Source: Koleobacter methoxysyntrophicus
GTDB lineage: Bacteria; Bacillota; Thermosediminibacteria; Koleobacterales; Koleobacteraceae
Direction: 5' to 3'
Assembly (NCBI RefSeq): GCF_017301615.1
Contig: NZ_CP059066.1
Span: 2,802,888 to 2,866,887 of the forward strand
DNA length: 64,000 bases
Positions 46,092-54,571 of the stretch are shown piece by piece (positions within the stretch are counted from its first letter, which is position 1; each line of letters starts with the position of its first letter). The notes below the pieces were generated by a model that was not told the DNA's origin, made no database searches, and was given only the letters and a program-made list of their open reading frames with translations. Made by a program: the position numbers and the translations under genes.

Positions 46092-47340
46092 CTGTTTTTA
46101 TTCTCCCTTCTCTTTTGAGCACTCTAATTAACGCATTAACTATCTCAGGGTCAAATTCCTTCCCTGTATCGTCTATCATTTTTTTAACCGTACTGTCGAT
46201 TGACCATGCTTTACGGTAAGGCCTATCTGAAGTCAGTGCATCAAAAACATCTGCTACAGATAGGATTTTGGCACCCCTGGGTATTTCCCCCGATTTAAGG
46301 CCTGAAGGGTAACCCGTGCCCTCCAGTCTTTCATGGTGATACTTTATCAGGTCAGAAGCCTTTGAAAGGAACTTTATCCTCTCCACGATCAGTGAACCGA
46401 TAACAGGGTGGGTTTTTATCCTCTCAAATTCCTCCTCAGAAAGCTTGGCTGGCTTGTTCAAAATCTGTTCACTTATGCCTATCTTCCCTATATCATGAAG
46501 CAGGGCAGCATACTGGATAATCTCTATCTCATCCTCTGGTAAGCCCATTTCTCGGGCAATAGCCACTGCATACTGGGCAACTCGTTCTGAATGTCCCTTC
46601 GTATATGGGTCTTTTGCTTCAATAGCTGCTGCTAGTGCCTGAACCGTTTCCAGGTTGACCTGTCTCATATCCATATAAAGCTTAAAGGAATTTCTCGCAA
46701 TAAAAAGAGGGACAATAAAAAGTATAAGGCCTACTACCCCCAATAACGCGTATATATAAGTTATCAAAATCCCGATGGGTGCCAGTGCCAGGTAATTAGG
46801 GGCAGTCCAGCACAGATTTTTTATCCATATGCTGTAAGGTGAAAGGTTCTGGGCCAGGGTTAATACGATTGTAACAAGGAAGACATTCAGTAAAAAGTAT
46901 GTAATTATCGTGATTAGCATCGGTGTTAGGTTATTTAACAGGCCCAAATCCCCTGGGGACCCACCTAATCTTTCAAAAACCAGACCCGACACACCGGTCA
47001 TGGCTGCAAACATGCCACAGTTAAATATGATTTTATGAACTGGAACCTCTCTCGCAAAAATGGCAGTTGCTATAAAAACCCCGAGGAATGCTACCCATAC
47101 CGCAAAGGGCATCCCAAATAAAAGAATGCAGGAAAGAATAACAGCAAAACCGACGGTTACACCACCACCACTAGGCAAATTAACGGGAAGGGATTCTGCT
47201 GCTGCTGAAAATACAACAAATATAATAAGGTCCTTAACATTTGCAGTCAAAATGTAGGGAAAGGTAAAAATGAGGAATCCTGCACCTGTAAAAGCAATTA
47301 AGAATATATATGTGAGTAAAATCGACGGCAGCTTTCGCAT
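46081..47340 (-). CDS. HD-GYP domain protein, predicted c-di-GMP phosphodiesterase
   Basis: This 419-residue protein has an N-terminal membrane sensor with about eight helices (1-215) and a C-terminal HD-GYP domain (about 230-405). The hallmark residues are present: ALLHDIGKIGI (HD), KTHPVIGS, KYHHERLEGTGYPSGL (HHE and GYP) and ADVFDALTSDRPYR. HD-GYP enzymes hydrolyse c-di-GMP. A c-di-GMP riboswitch in front of a chemoreceptor lies about 2 kb away, so this region may be one c-di-GMP circuit. A hairpin with a T-rich run lies 20 bases before its start. Confidence 0.92.
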   Translation of the reverse strand: MRKLPSILLTYIFLIAFTGAGFLIFTFPYILTANVKDLIIFVVFSAAAESLPVNLPSGGGVTVGFAVILSCILLFGMPFAVWVAFLGVFIATAIFAREVPVHKIIFNCGMFAAMTGVSGLVFERLGGSPGDLGLLNNLTPMLITIITYFLLNVFLVTIVLTLAQNLSPYSIWIKNLCWTAPNYLALAPIGILITYIYALLGVVGLILFIVPLFIARNSFKLYMDMRQVNLETVQALAAAIEAKDPYTKGHSERVAQYAVAIAREMGLPEDEIEIIQYAALLHDIGKIGISEQILNKPAKLSEEEFERIKTHPVIGSLIVERIKFLSKASDLIKYHHERLEGTGYPSGLKSGEIPRGAKILSVADVFDALTSDRPYRKAWSIDSTVKKMIDDTGKEFDPEIVNALIRVLKREGRIKTDAS

Positions 47341-47361
47341 TTAATCACCCCATAAAAATAA

Positions 47362-47545
47362 AAGGGCCGACAAAAACCTTTATGAATTACCAGCGATAAT
47401 TAGCTCCACCGGCCATAGCTAAAGCCATTAGGGTAAGGAGAATCCAAAGAAGGTTTTTCATCGAGCACAGCCCCCCTTTACGGTTTTCTCTGTTCTGACC
47501 GCTGACGAACAGGCTGTACCGCTTCGCTTAAATATGTCGGCCCTT
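47362..47545 (-). repeat. 184-nt module bounded by an 11-bp inverted repeat
   Basis: AAGGGCCGACA and TGTCGGCCCTT bracket the gap between the 217-aa gene and the HD-GYP gene. On the minus strand the 3' arm is followed by TTATTTTTA, so the pair could act as a long-loop terminator or attenuator. Inside are the nested pairs ACAGCC/GGCTGT and CTGTTC/GAACAG, and a small ORF. TAAAAAT occurs just outside each end, with 2 and 1 spacer bases, which would also fit a small insertion. Confidence 0.5.
47387..47461 (-). CDS. 24-residue hydrophobic peptide, unknown
   Basis: The peptide has a Lys-Asn start, a single hydrophobic helix (LLWILLTLMALAMAGG) and the tail ANYRW. The ATG follows AAGGGGGG by nine bases, which is a strong ribosome site. 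That site is itself part of a GGGCTGT/ACAGCC pairing that could hide it. It is too short to classify. A membrane peptide, a leader peptide or a type I toxin-like peptide are all open possibilities. Confidence 0.45.
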   Translation of the reverse strand: MKNLLWILLTLMALAMAGGANYRW

Positions 47546-48199
47546 CTAAAAATGAATTTTCCGGTTACCGCTTATTTTCCTGTTCACTGCACATAAGGTT
47601 GCTTTAACAATTGATTCAAAAAGGTCTTTTTTCACAATAGCTACACCTGTAAGGATTTCTTCATCGGTTCCAGTTACCATAGATACACCTACAACAACAA
47701 TATCCTGTTTCGCAAGTTTAGTAATCATCACCTCTTCAACGGCAAAGGCGCGCTGGTTATTTAAATACTGTTCAACTGCATTTAATGTTGCGCTAACTAA
47801 TAACCTTAATCGGTTCGTCGCAGAACCCGCTCCTTTGGCAACACCCTGATACTCGACTGAATATTCGTCTACTAAGGTAACCCTTGCTTCTGTCAGGGGC
47901 CCTGCTGCCTTTAAATCTATACTGCCGATAACCAATCTGCTTTTTGGAGAAAATTCATCAAATCCGTTTATCTGAGCGATGCTTATCTTTTTATGATCTA
48001 CATGTGACCCATATTTTGCCATTATCGCCGATTCTATGTCTCTGACTATCTGTTTGGGGCTCCTGTTAGAACTCGCCAATACGTGTATTTCTTCAATCCG
48101 ACCGTTTTCATCGGTAATTATCTTTGCTGAAACGATGTCTTTAATCTTTTTTATTATATCCTCATACTCTTCAATAATCTCCTTCTTCTCCTCCGCCAT
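47546..48199 (-). CDS. Conserved hypothetical protein, 217 aa
   Basis: The N-terminal half starts with a Glu/Lys-rich helix (1-30) followed by ITDENGRIEEIHVLASSNRS. The C-terminal half (about 90-217) carries ARVTLVDEYSVEYQGVAKG, RLLVSATLNAVEQYL, QDIVVVGVSMVTG and ends with a CAVNRKI motif. I recognise similar domains in uncharacterised Clostridia and Actinobacteria proteins but know no function. It is soluble with no membrane segment. The start follows an AAGGTGGGTGG site. It lies upstream of the 184-nt module and the HD-GYP gene. Confidence 0.75.
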   Translation of the reverse strand: MAEEKKEIIEEYEDIIKKIKDIVSAKIITDENGRIEEIHVLASSNRSPKQIVRDIESAIMAKYGSHVDHKKISIAQINGFDEFSPKSRLVIGSIDLKAAGPLTEARVTLVDEYSVEYQGVAKGAGSATNRLRLLVSATLNAVEQYLNNQRAFAVEEVMITKLAKQDIVVVGVSMVTGTDEEILTGVAIVKKDLFESIVKATLCAVNRKISGNRKIHF

Positions 48200-48342
48200 G
48201 CTCCACCCACCTTTATTTTTGCTGTATTCTGTTGTATTTTATAATTATTATATCTATTTCATGTGCATAATAATAAGCTCCTGCTATTAGTTAATTATTC
48301 TATTTTAATATCTATTTTCCTCCTTTTATGGGAATTTGTTTT

Positions 48343-48378
48343 AAAAAAAAACTGATCGGCTGTGCCAATCAGTTTTTA
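48343..48378. terminator. Bidirectional terminator behind hpf
   Basis: AAACTGAT and ATCAGTTT form an 8-bp stem with A runs on one side and T runs on the other. It ends the hpf transcript on the minus strand. Confidence 0.85.
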
Positions 48379-48387
48379 TCTCTTAAA

Positions 48388-48912
48388 TCAAAATTCGGGT
48401 TCAATTAAGCCGTAATTCCCATCCTTCCTCCTGTAAAGGACATTAACCTCTTCGGTTTCAGCATTAGAGAATACAAAAAAGTCATGCCCCAAGAGGTTCA
48501 TCTGCAGAATAGCTTCTTCAACAGGCATAGGTTTTACAGCAAATCTCTTCGTTTTTACAATCTTGGGTTCATCCTCTTCTTTTCTGCTATTTTCTATACC
48601 TGTATTCAGAAAGGCGGTTTTTCTTAATTTTCTGTTTATTCTCGTTTTGTATTTATGTATTTGCCTTTCCAGCTTTTCAATCACCAGATCGATGGAGGTA
48701 TACATATCACCTGTCTCTTCTTCTGCTCTGAGGAACATGCCATTTAAGGGGATGGTCACTTCCACAATGTGCCTGTCTTTTTCAACACTCATCGTTACCT
48801 GAGCTTCTATATCATTATCAAAGTATTTCTCTACCTTTCCGATTCTCTTTTCCACATAGTCCCTTAATGCCTGTGTGATCTCCATGTTTTTGCCGCTTAC
48901 AATTAGACGCAT
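48388..48912 (-). CDS. hpf: Ribosome hibernation promoting factor, long form
   Basis: This 174-residue protein has the N-terminal S30AE/RaiA domain (about 1-100, MRLIVSGKNMEITQALRDYVEKRIGKV region) and the C-terminal dimerisation domain (about 118-174, VKTKRFAVKPMPVEEAILQMNLLGHDFFVF). Long HPF joins two 70S ribosomes into inactive 100S dimers in stationary phase. Its place between flagellar fliST and secA is the same as in B. subtilis. Confidence 0.96.
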   Translation of the reverse strand: MRLIVSGKNMEITQALRDYVEKRIGKVEKYFDNDIEAQVTMSVEKDRHIVEVTIPLNGMFLRAEEETGDMYTSIDLVIEKLERQIHKYKTRINRKLRKTAFLNTGIENSRKEEDEPKIVKTKRFAVKPMPVEEAILQMNLLGHDFFVFSNAETEEVNVLYRRKDGNYGLIEPEF

Positions 48913-49023
48913 TAAACCTCAACCCCTTTCTTATTTCTTTTATAATTATATATTCCCCGTCGAAACAAAAAATCCTCCCAATTTTCAAAAAAGTCTATTT
49001 TAATTTTGAGTTATCTTACAAAA

Positions 49024-49049
49024 CAAAAGCCCCGAAAATCGAGGCTTTT
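49024..49049 (-). terminator. Terminator of the cold-shock gene
   Basis: AAAAGCCTCG and CGGGGCTTTT pair across a short loop and are followed by TTTTG on the minus strand. Confidence 0.75.
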
Positions 49050-49086
49050 AGGTTGTTGTTACATCTATTTAACCGTCAAAACCGGT

Positions 49087-49284
49087 TTATAGCTTAACAA
49101 CATTAGCGGCTTGAGGGCCTTTTTGACCTTCAACAATGTCAAATTCGACTCTTTCGCCCTCTTTCAGGGTTTTAAAACCTGGTTCTTGAATAGCTGAGAA
49201 GTGGACAAATACGTCATCTCCATCTTCCCTTTCGATAAATCCGTAACCCTTTTCTTGATTAAACCACTTGACCTTACCTAACAT
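49087..49284 (-). CDS. cspB: Cold-shock domain protein
   Basis: This 65-residue single-domain RNA chaperone has the RNP1 motif KGYGFIER and RNP2 DVFVHFSAI, with the family ending GPQAANVV. It melts mRNA structure at low temperature or in stationary phase. The ATG follows TTAGGGGGAA, and the long AT-rich leader is typical of csp genes. It is monocistronic with its own terminator. Confidence 0.96.
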   Translation of the reverse strand: MLGKVKWFNQEKGYGFIEREDGDDVFVHFSAIQEPGFKTLKEGERVEFDIVEGQKGPQAANVVKL

Positions 49285-49386
49285 TTACATTCCCCCTAAA
49301 AAATATTACCATGGAGAGGTCAACTCCATTTGTTTTTACTATATCACAGAAAAAAAACCATGTCAAACAATCTAAAGATTTTTCCT

Positions 49387-49415
49387 TTGCAAATTTTGTT
49401 TAATCTTGATATAAT
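49387..49415 (+). promoter_or_regulatory. Promoter of the riboswitch-chemoreceptor transcript
   Basis: TTGCAA and TATAAT are separated by 17 bases. The riboswitch begins about 30 bases downstream. Confidence 0.7.
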
Positions 49416-49445
49416 TTGTATAAAAGGGAAATTGGATATATCTTA

Positions 49446-49527
49446 GTTCAGGGCAAACTTCCCGAAAGGGAAGGACGCAAAGCTGCGGGTCTAAAGTCTG
49501 AAAAGACTATGACAGCCGAGCTGCACA
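49446..49527 (+). ncRNA. Cyclic di-GMP-I (GEMM) riboswitch
   Basis: The hallmark blocks are in order: AGGGCAAACTTCCC, GAAA tetraloop, GGGAAGGACGCAAAGC, GCGGGTCTAAAG with the second stem, and TATGACAGCCGAGCTGC. The GAAA loop and its receptor-like segment and the A-rich junction fit the class I fold. It stands before a terminator and a chemoreceptor gene, so c-di-GMP should control read-through. Whether ligand turns the gene on or off cannot be settled by eye. Confidence 0.95.
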
Positions 49528-49532
49528 AATTG

Positions 49533-49556
49533 CCTCTGTATAGAGGTTATTTTTTT
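49533..49556 (+). terminator. Riboswitch-controlled terminator
   Basis: CCTC-TGTAT-AGAGG followed by TTATTTTTTT, a few bases after the riboswitch aptamer and before the chemoreceptor gene. Confidence 0.75.
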
Positions 49557-49641
49557 AAGGGAGATGCACTCAAATGATAATTGATATCTAACCTTGAAAA
49601 CTATAATAATTTTATTTTTATTTTCGGAGGTGGAGTTAAAT

Positions 49642-51615
49642 ATGAAATATATGGGTTTAAAAACTAGATTGATTTTATTTTTCATCATTTTATCTTTTAT
49701 GCCATTAGCAATAACAGGGTTTATTGTAAAAAATTATGCGGAAGAGGTCCTTACTGAACAGGTGAAAGAAAAAACAGGTGTCTTGTTAAAAAACCTTAGT
49801 GATGTTGTAGAAACAGATATAGAAAACAATAAACGTTTTTTGAGGTTTTTAGCATCTACAGATGCTGTTAAATCTCCAGACGAAGCGGAACGAATCAATT
49901 TTCTAGGAAAAATCCTGTGGGAAAACCCCCAATTCAAATTCATTTATATTGCCGATATAGAAGGCAACATATTTTCCTTCCCTTATAGTACATATGAGGA
50001 TATTGATGTAAAAGAACTGCCGTGGTACAAAGGAGCCATCAGTTATGAGTCTGTTTACATTGATGAAAAGGTTAAAATAAATCCAGATACCGGAACACCC
50101 ATTATTACAATATCCTGCCCGATAAGGGATATTTACGGCAATATCATTGGTGTCATTGGAACCGATATATCCCTTCAGAACTTCGCATACCTAGTTAATG
50201 ATACTAAATTTGGTGAAACGGGTTTTGCATACGTAACAGACAGCAAGGGGAATATTATAATACATAGAGATAGTCAAAAGGTTTGGAGTAACGAAAATCT
50301 CTCTTCTCTGGAATTTGTTCAGGCGGCTCTAAATGGGGAAACGGACTTCTGCCTCCATCAGGAAGGTAATCAGAGGTACTTTGTTTCTCACAGACCTATA
50401 AACAGCCTGAAATGGGGTTTGTTCATGCAGCAGGATGAAAAAGAAGCTTTCAGCGCTGTTTCAGCTGTTACAAAAAGGATAGTAACTACTTCCCTCGTGG
50501 TTGTTTTTATTGCCATAATATTAGGATTTATTTTAAGCAGTGGATTTATTACACCAATAAAAAAACTGGTTAAATCCTTTGAAGAAACATCCCGCGGTGA
50601 CCTGACAAAACAGATTCAAATAAAGGACAATACAGAGCTTGGGCTGCTTGCTAAGGGATTTAATCAAATGGTAAATAACCTGAGAAACATTGTTAGTGAA
50701 GTATCGGTTACTGCGGACAAACTCCATGCCTCTGCTCAAGAACTGGCTTCAGGGGCTGAAGAATCCAACGCATCTTCAGAACAGGTGGCAGAAGCCGTTC
50801 AACAGATCGCTTCAGGAGCAAACGACCAGGTTAAACGTGTTGCCGAAATATCCAATATAGTTAAAAAACTCTTCGACTCAAACCATATTGTAGCGGTTAA
50901 TGCAGACAAGACATCGTCATCCACTATAACTCTGGCTCAGGAAGCAAGCAGGAGTAGCCAGGAAATGAACACTGCGGTTCATAAAATGGAAAGTATATCA
51001 GAAGCTGTCGGGGAATCATCCAATATCATAAAAAACCTTGATAAGCAAACAACTGAGATAGGTCAAATTATAAATATCATCGGGGAAATCGTTGACCAAA
51101 CCAATCTCCTTGCATTAAATGCATCTATAGAAGCCGCCAGAGCTGGTGAACACGGAAGGGGTTTTGCGGTTGTTGCAGATGAGGTTAGAAAGCTGGCAGA
51201 AGAATCAGGGAAAGCAGCCAAAAAGATCATTAATATTATAAAAGAAATACAAACAGGTTCAAAAAGGGCAGTAGAATCCATGGTATCTAGCACAAAGGTA
51301 GTTGAAGAAGGGAAAGGTATTGTAAACAGAGTTAATAATACATTGAACAATATTATTAATAAAATAAATGAAATTACAAAAATGGCTCAGGAAATCTCCA
51401 GTGAAATACAAATCCAGGATAAAGATATGGAGAAATTGATGGAAGACGTAGAAAATATTTCAGCCATTGCCCAGCAAGCTGCAGCCGGCACCCAAGAGGT
51501 TTCTGCATCTTCTCAAGAACAAAATTCTACTATTGAAGCCATCGCCGCTTCAGCCAATGAATTGGCTGAAATGGCCGATAAGCTGGCCAAACTGGTAAAA
51601 CAGTTTAAAGTATAA
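49642..51615 (+). CDS. Methyl-accepting chemotaxis protein with dCache sensor
   Basis: This receptor of about 657 residues has TM1 (about 8-30), an extracellular double Cache domain (about 35-275), TM2 (about 283-305), a HAMP domain (about 307-360) and a cytosolic signalling coiled coil. The tip [20 protein letters not shown] contacts CheA/CheW. Cache domains bind small ligands such as amino acids or carboxylates. The open frame starts at 49594, but the ATG at 49642 follows CGGAGGTGGAG and is the proper start. Its transcription is under the c-di-GMP-I riboswitch. Confidence 0.95.
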   Translation: MKYMGLKTRLILFFIILSFMPLAITGFIVKNYAEEVLTEQVKEKTGVLLKNLSDVVETDIENNKRFLRFLASTDAVKSPDEAERINFLGKILWENPQFKFIYIADIEGNIFSFPYSTYEDIDVKELPWYKGAISYESVYIDEKVKINPDTGTPIITISCPIRDIYGNIIGVIGTDISLQNFAYLVNDTKFGETGFAYVTDSKGNIIIHRDSQKVWSNENLSSLEFVQAALNGETDFCLHQEGNQRYFVSHRPINSLKWGLFMQQDEKEAFSAVSAVTKRIVTTSLVVVFIAIILGFILSSGFITPIKKLVKSFEETSRGDLTKQIQIKDNTELGLLAKGFNQMVNNLRNIVSEVSVTADKLHASAQELASGAEESNASSEQVAEAVQQIASGANDQVKRVAEISNIVKKLFDSNHIVAVNADKTSSSTITLAQEASRSSQEMNTAVHKMESISEAVGESSNIIKNLDKQTTEIGQIINIIGEIVDQTNLLALNASIEAARAGEHGRGFAVVADEVRKLAEESGKAAKKIINIIKEIQTGSKRAVESMVSSTKVVEEGKGIVNRVNNTLNNIINKINEITKMAQEISSEIQIQDKDMEKLMEDVENISAIAQQAAAGTQEVSASSQEQNSTIEAIAASANELAEMADKLAKLVKQFKV

Positions 51616-51624
51616 TAAGCAATC

Positions 51625-51659
51625 AAAAAAGCATCGGTCTATAACCGGTGCTTTTTATT
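51625..51659 (+). terminator. Terminator of the chemoreceptor gene
   Basis: GCATCGGT-CTATA-ACCGGTGC, with A runs before and TTTTTATT after. Confidence 0.85.
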
Positions 51660-51740
51660 GTAATTTTACCCTCGTGCTACAATATTTTACTAAGGATTTT
51701 TGCAAATACTTCTGCCTCCTGGAGAATGTTCCCGCTTGTG

Positions 51741-52463
51741 CTACAAGATTTTGCCAAGGAATTCGCGGGTTCTAGGATTTTGGGGATTTAAGAAAATATC
51801 CTCTGGTATCCCCTCCTCTACTATCTCACCTCTATCCATAAAAATAACCCTGTCCCCTACTTCTCTCGCAAAACCCATCTCATGGGTGACAACCACCATG
51901 GTCATTCCGTCTTTAGCCAGCTGTTTCATTACATCCAACACCTCTTTAATCATTTCTGGGTCCAGGGCTGATGTGGGCTCATCAAAAAGCATTACATCTG
52001 GCGACATGGCAAGTGCCCGCGCTATGGCAACCCTTTGCTGCTGGCCGCCGCTCAGCTGGCTTGGAAAGCTGTCGCCCTTATCTGCTAAACCCACCCTATT
52101 CAAAAGATCCCTTGCAATATCTTCTGCTGTTTTCGGCAGCAGGCCTTTTACCTTTATAGGTGCAAGGGTAATGTTTTCAATTACCTTTTTATGGGGAAAA
52201 AGATTGAAGTGCTGAAATACCATGCCAACCTTCTGCCTTATGGCATTTATATCCGTTTTGGGATCGGTGATTAATACACCTTCTATAAAAATTTCACCCT
52301 TTGTAGGTTCCTCCAGCCTGTTAATACACCGTAAAAAGGTGCTTTTACCGGATCCGCTGGGACCTATAACACACAAAACCTCACCTTTTTCTATATCACA
52401 GTTAATATTCTTTAAGACCTCTAATGCCCCGAAATTCTTATATAAACCCCGAACCTTAATCAC
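51741..52463 (-). CDS. glnQ: Polar amino-acid ABC transporter, ATPase
   Basis: This 240-residue ABC ATPase has Walker [21 protein letters not shown], signature [17 protein letters not shown] and Walker [17 protein letters not shown]. The RCINRLE and [10 protein letters not shown] stretches are typical of the GlnQ/HisP/ArtP group. It is the last gene of the SBP-permease-ATPase operon and overlaps the permease by eight bases. The exact amino acid cannot be told. Confidence 0.95.
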   Translation of the reverse strand: MIKVRGLYKNFGALEVLKNINCDIEKGEVLCVIGPSGSGKSTFLRCINRLEEPTKGEIFIEGVLITDPKTDINAIRQKVGMVFQHFNLFPHKKVIENITLAPIKVKGLLPKTAEDIARDLLNRVGLADKGDSFPSQLSGGQQQRVAIARALAMSPDVMLFDEPTSALDPEMIKEVLDVMKQLAKDGMTMVVVTHEMGFAREVGDRVIFMDRGEIVEEGIPEDIFLNPQNPRTREFLGKIL

Positions 52464-53118
52464 TTGCCCTTAACCTCCATTCGATATAGCCTAATACCTT
52501 GGAAAATATTGTGGTCATAATCAGATAAATAGCAGCAATGGTCAGATAGGGTTCAAACGGTCGGTAGGTTACACTGGCAACTATTTGGGCCCTCCTTGTC
52601 AATTCCGACATGCCGATAGCCATAAGAAGGGATGAGTTTTTCAATAAGGTTATAAATTCGTTTCCAAGGGGAGGGATCATCTTCTTAAAGGCCTGGGGGA
52701 GGATTATATATCTCATGGCTTGAAAATAGGACATACCAAGGGATTTGGCCGCTTCCATCTGCCCTTTATCAACTGCCAGAATACCCCCCCGGACTATTTC
52801 TGCTACATAACCGCCGCTGTTAATGCCGAGGGATGCCACAGCTGCTGTATATTTAGGTATATTAAAACCTAGCAGCTGGGGTAAACCGCTGTATATTATC
52901 ATTATTTGAACCAGCATAGGTGTTCCTCTGATTATCTCCACATATGCGGAGCAAACAGCATTAATTACCGCATTTCTTGATAATTTCCCCATACCCATTA
53001 TAACCCCGATTACTATTCCGATCAGCACAGCAAGGGCAGTAAGCTGAATTGATACAAGAGCTCCTTCAAGAAAAAAACCTAATTTAGATGGTATTATTAT
53101 GGTAAAATCTAAATTCAT
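52456..53118 (-). CDS. Polar amino-acid ABC transporter, permease
   Basis: This 220-residue HisMQ-family permease has five helices, the family N-terminal [20 protein letters not shown] and the EAA-like loop [22 protein letters not shown] that contacts the ATPase. It acts as a homodimer or with a twin subunit; only one permease gene is present, which suggests a homodimer. Confidence 0.94.
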   Translation of the reverse strand: MNLDFTIIIPSKLGFFLEGALVSIQLTALAVLIGIVIGVIMGMGKLSRNAVINAVCSAYVEIIRGTPMLVQIMIIYSGLPQLLGFNIPKYTAAVASLGINSGGYVAEIVRGGILAVDKGQMEAAKSLGMSYFQAMRYIILPQAFKKMIPPLGNEFITLLKNSSLLMAIGMSELTRRAQIVASVTYRPFEPYLTIAAIYLIMTTIFSKVLGYIEWRLRASD

Positions 53119-53131
53119 GTCTCCCCCTCCT

Positions 53132-53164
53132 AAAAAGTAGGCCCCGGTTTCACCAGAGCCTACA
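53132..53164 (-). terminator. Intercistronic hairpin between binding-protein and permease genes
   Basis: GTAGGCTCTGG and CCGGGGCCTAC pair on the minus strand and are followed by TTTTT. Partial termination here would keep the binding protein in excess over the membrane parts, as is common in ABC operons. Confidence 0.7.
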
Positions 53165-53181
53165 GATTATTACAGTTAAGT

Positions 53182-54015
53182 TTACTGCTCAGGGTTAAAG
53201 TCGATAAACCATTTTTTGACCAATTCATCATATGTCCCATCGGCTTTTAGGTCCGCTATAACCTTGTTTACAACTGCCAGCAGTTCCTTATCTTCTTTTC
53301 GTACAGGTATACCGTTCTGTTCAGAGTTCAGAAGGCCCCCAACGGCAATCAAACTATCGTGGGTTTTGGCATAAGCCTCGGCAACAACAGAACCGACAAT
53401 AGCAGCATCAACCCTTTTATTGACAAGTTCTAGAGCAATTTCAGTAACCTGGTTAAACTGAACTAGGTTTGCTCCCTCTATCTTTTTGGCTTCTTCTTCC
53501 CCGGTGGTACCAACCTGAACTGCTATGGTTTTACCTATAAGGTCATTGTTATTTTCTACTCCGCTCCCCTTATAGGTCAAAATCCTCTGACCGCCGTCAA
53601 AATAGGGATCAGAAAAATCTACACTCTTCTTTCTTTCTTCAGTAATGGTAAAGGCCGCTATGGCAAGGTCAATCTGATTTGCAAGAAGTGTAGGCAGAAT
53701 ACCGTCAAAGGTCATATCCTGAATTTCCAGCTCAACACCGAGCTCGTCTGCTATTGCTTTTGCAATATCAATATCAAATCCGACGATTTCATCCTTTCCG
53801 CCTTTTAAATCATGGAATTCATAGGGCGGATAATCGGCACAGGTAGCAATAACTATTTTCCCTCTTTCCTTAATTTTATCAACAATTGTCTTTTCCTGCT
53901 GCTGGGACTTGTTTTCATCAGTTCCTGCAGTTTTCTGACCGCATCCCGCCGTTAAAAACAACAGGCTTATACTAAGAAGCAAAACTATAGTTAAAACTAA
54001 GCCTTTTTTAAACAA
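53182..54015 (-). CDS. Polar amino-acid ABC transporter, substrate-binding lipoprotein
   Basis: This 277-residue extracytoplasmic solute-binding protein (family 3) has a lipoprotein signal ending LLFLTAGC, so Cys25 or so is lipidated. Motifs include YPPYEFHD, VGFDIDIAKAIADELG and AIAAFTITEERKKSVDFSDPYF. It is first in the operon and has a clear promoter, with a palindrome over the -10 box and a DnaA-box cluster just upstream. Confidence 0.95.
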   Translation of the reverse strand: MFKKGLVLTIVLLLSISLLFLTAGCGQKTAGTDENKSQQQEKTIVDKIKERGKIVIATCADYPPYEFHDLKGGKDEIVGFDIDIAKAIADELGVELEIQDMTFDGILPTLLANQIDLAIAAFTITEERKKSVDFSDPYFDGGQRILTYKGSGVENNNDLIGKTIAVQVGTTGEEEAKKIEGANLVQFNQVTEIALELVNKRVDAAIVGSVVAEAYAKTHDSLIAVGGLLNSEQNGIPVRKEDKELLAVVNKVIADLKADGTYDELVKKWFIDFNPEQ

Positions 54016-54053
54016 AACTTTCTCCCCCTTTAATTATTTATCCTTCGCATATG

Positions 54054-54088
54054 TGTATAATTATACATTATGTCTTATATTTTTTCAA
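54054..54088 (-). promoter_or_regulatory. Promoter of the amino-acid ABC operon with overlapping palindrome
   Basis: TTGAAA (54083-54088) and TATAAT (54060-54065) are 17 bases apart on the minus strand. The -10 box lies inside a perfect 14-bp palindrome, TGTATAATTATACA (54054-54067), a possible repressor site. The arms are AT-rich and recall ARG-box-like operators, but the regulator is unknown. Confidence 0.65.
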
Positions 54089-54112
54089 TATCTTTTTCGA
54101 TTTTCACAGCAA

Positions 54113-54187
54113 TGTGGATATATCATCTGTGGATAATGTGGATATCTCTGTTGATAACCTGTAATTTGGGATTCATTCTGTGGATAA
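54113..54187 (+). promoter_or_regulatory. Cluster of five DnaA-box-like nonamers
   Basis: Five same-strand sites lie in 75 bases: TGTGGATAT (54113), TGTGGATAA (54128), TGTGGATAT (54137), TGTTGATAA (54149) and TGTGGATAA (54179). The second and fifth are exact complements of the TTATCCACA consensus. They lie between the ABC operon promoter and the zinc-ribbon gene terminator, with no gene in them. No dnaA or dnaN is near, so this looks like a DnaA-binding cluster outside oriC. Confidence 0.7.
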
Positions 54188-54216
54188 AATGGGGAAGAAA
54201 TAAAAGGGAGCATAAA

Positions 54217-54246
54217 ATTAAAAAACCCGGCAACGAGCCGGGTTAG
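54217..54246 (-). terminator. Terminator of the zinc-ribbon gene
   Basis: AACCCGGC-TCGTT-GCCGGGTT with TTTTTTAATTTT after it on the minus strand. Confidence 0.9.
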
Positions 54247-54249
54247 TCT

Positions 54250-54537
54250 TTACCGATTTTTCATAAAACAGCTGCTGCAGTAAATAGGTCTGCCATCTCG
54301 GGGCTTAAAGGGAACCTGAGTTGGGGAACCGCATTCAGCACAGACAGCATCATACATCTGTTTTTGGCCTTTCCTGCCGGCAAATCCGCTCCTTTTTTTT
54401 CGTTCATCTCTGCAGGATTTGCATCTTACGGGCTCGTTCTTAAAACCCTTTTCTGCATAAAATTCCTGCTCACCGGCAGAAAATATAAACTCCTTTCCAC
54501 ATTCATTACATACTAGAGTTTTGTCAACAAATGCCAT
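54250..54537 (-). CDS. Small double zinc-ribbon protein
   Basis: This 95-residue protein has two CxxC pairs in each half: CNECG and CKSCRDER in the first (about 10-45), CAECG and CSSCF in the second (about 67-93), with an Arg/Lys-rich linker. It resembles the small zf-trcl/zinc-ribbon proteins of Firmicutes. Function is unknown; nucleic-acid or ribosome binding is plausible. The ATG at 54537 follows GAGGGGA; the longer frame to 54606 runs into the structured RNA and is not used. It is cotranscribed with, or immediately behind, that RNA. Confidence 0.8.
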   Translation of the reverse strand: MAFVDKTLVCNECGKEFIFSAGEQEFYAEKGFKNEPVRCKSCRDERKKRSGFAGRKGQKQMYDAVCAECGSPTQVPFKPRDGRPIYCSSCFMKNR

Positions 54538-54571
54538 TAAAAAAATCCCCTCGCTTTGATTTAGAGTATTT

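Noticed and set aside
54113-54187. DnaA-box cluster considered as the replication origin
   Set aside because: No dnaA, dnaN, rpmH or gyrase genes nearby; gene order is that of a different chromosomal region.
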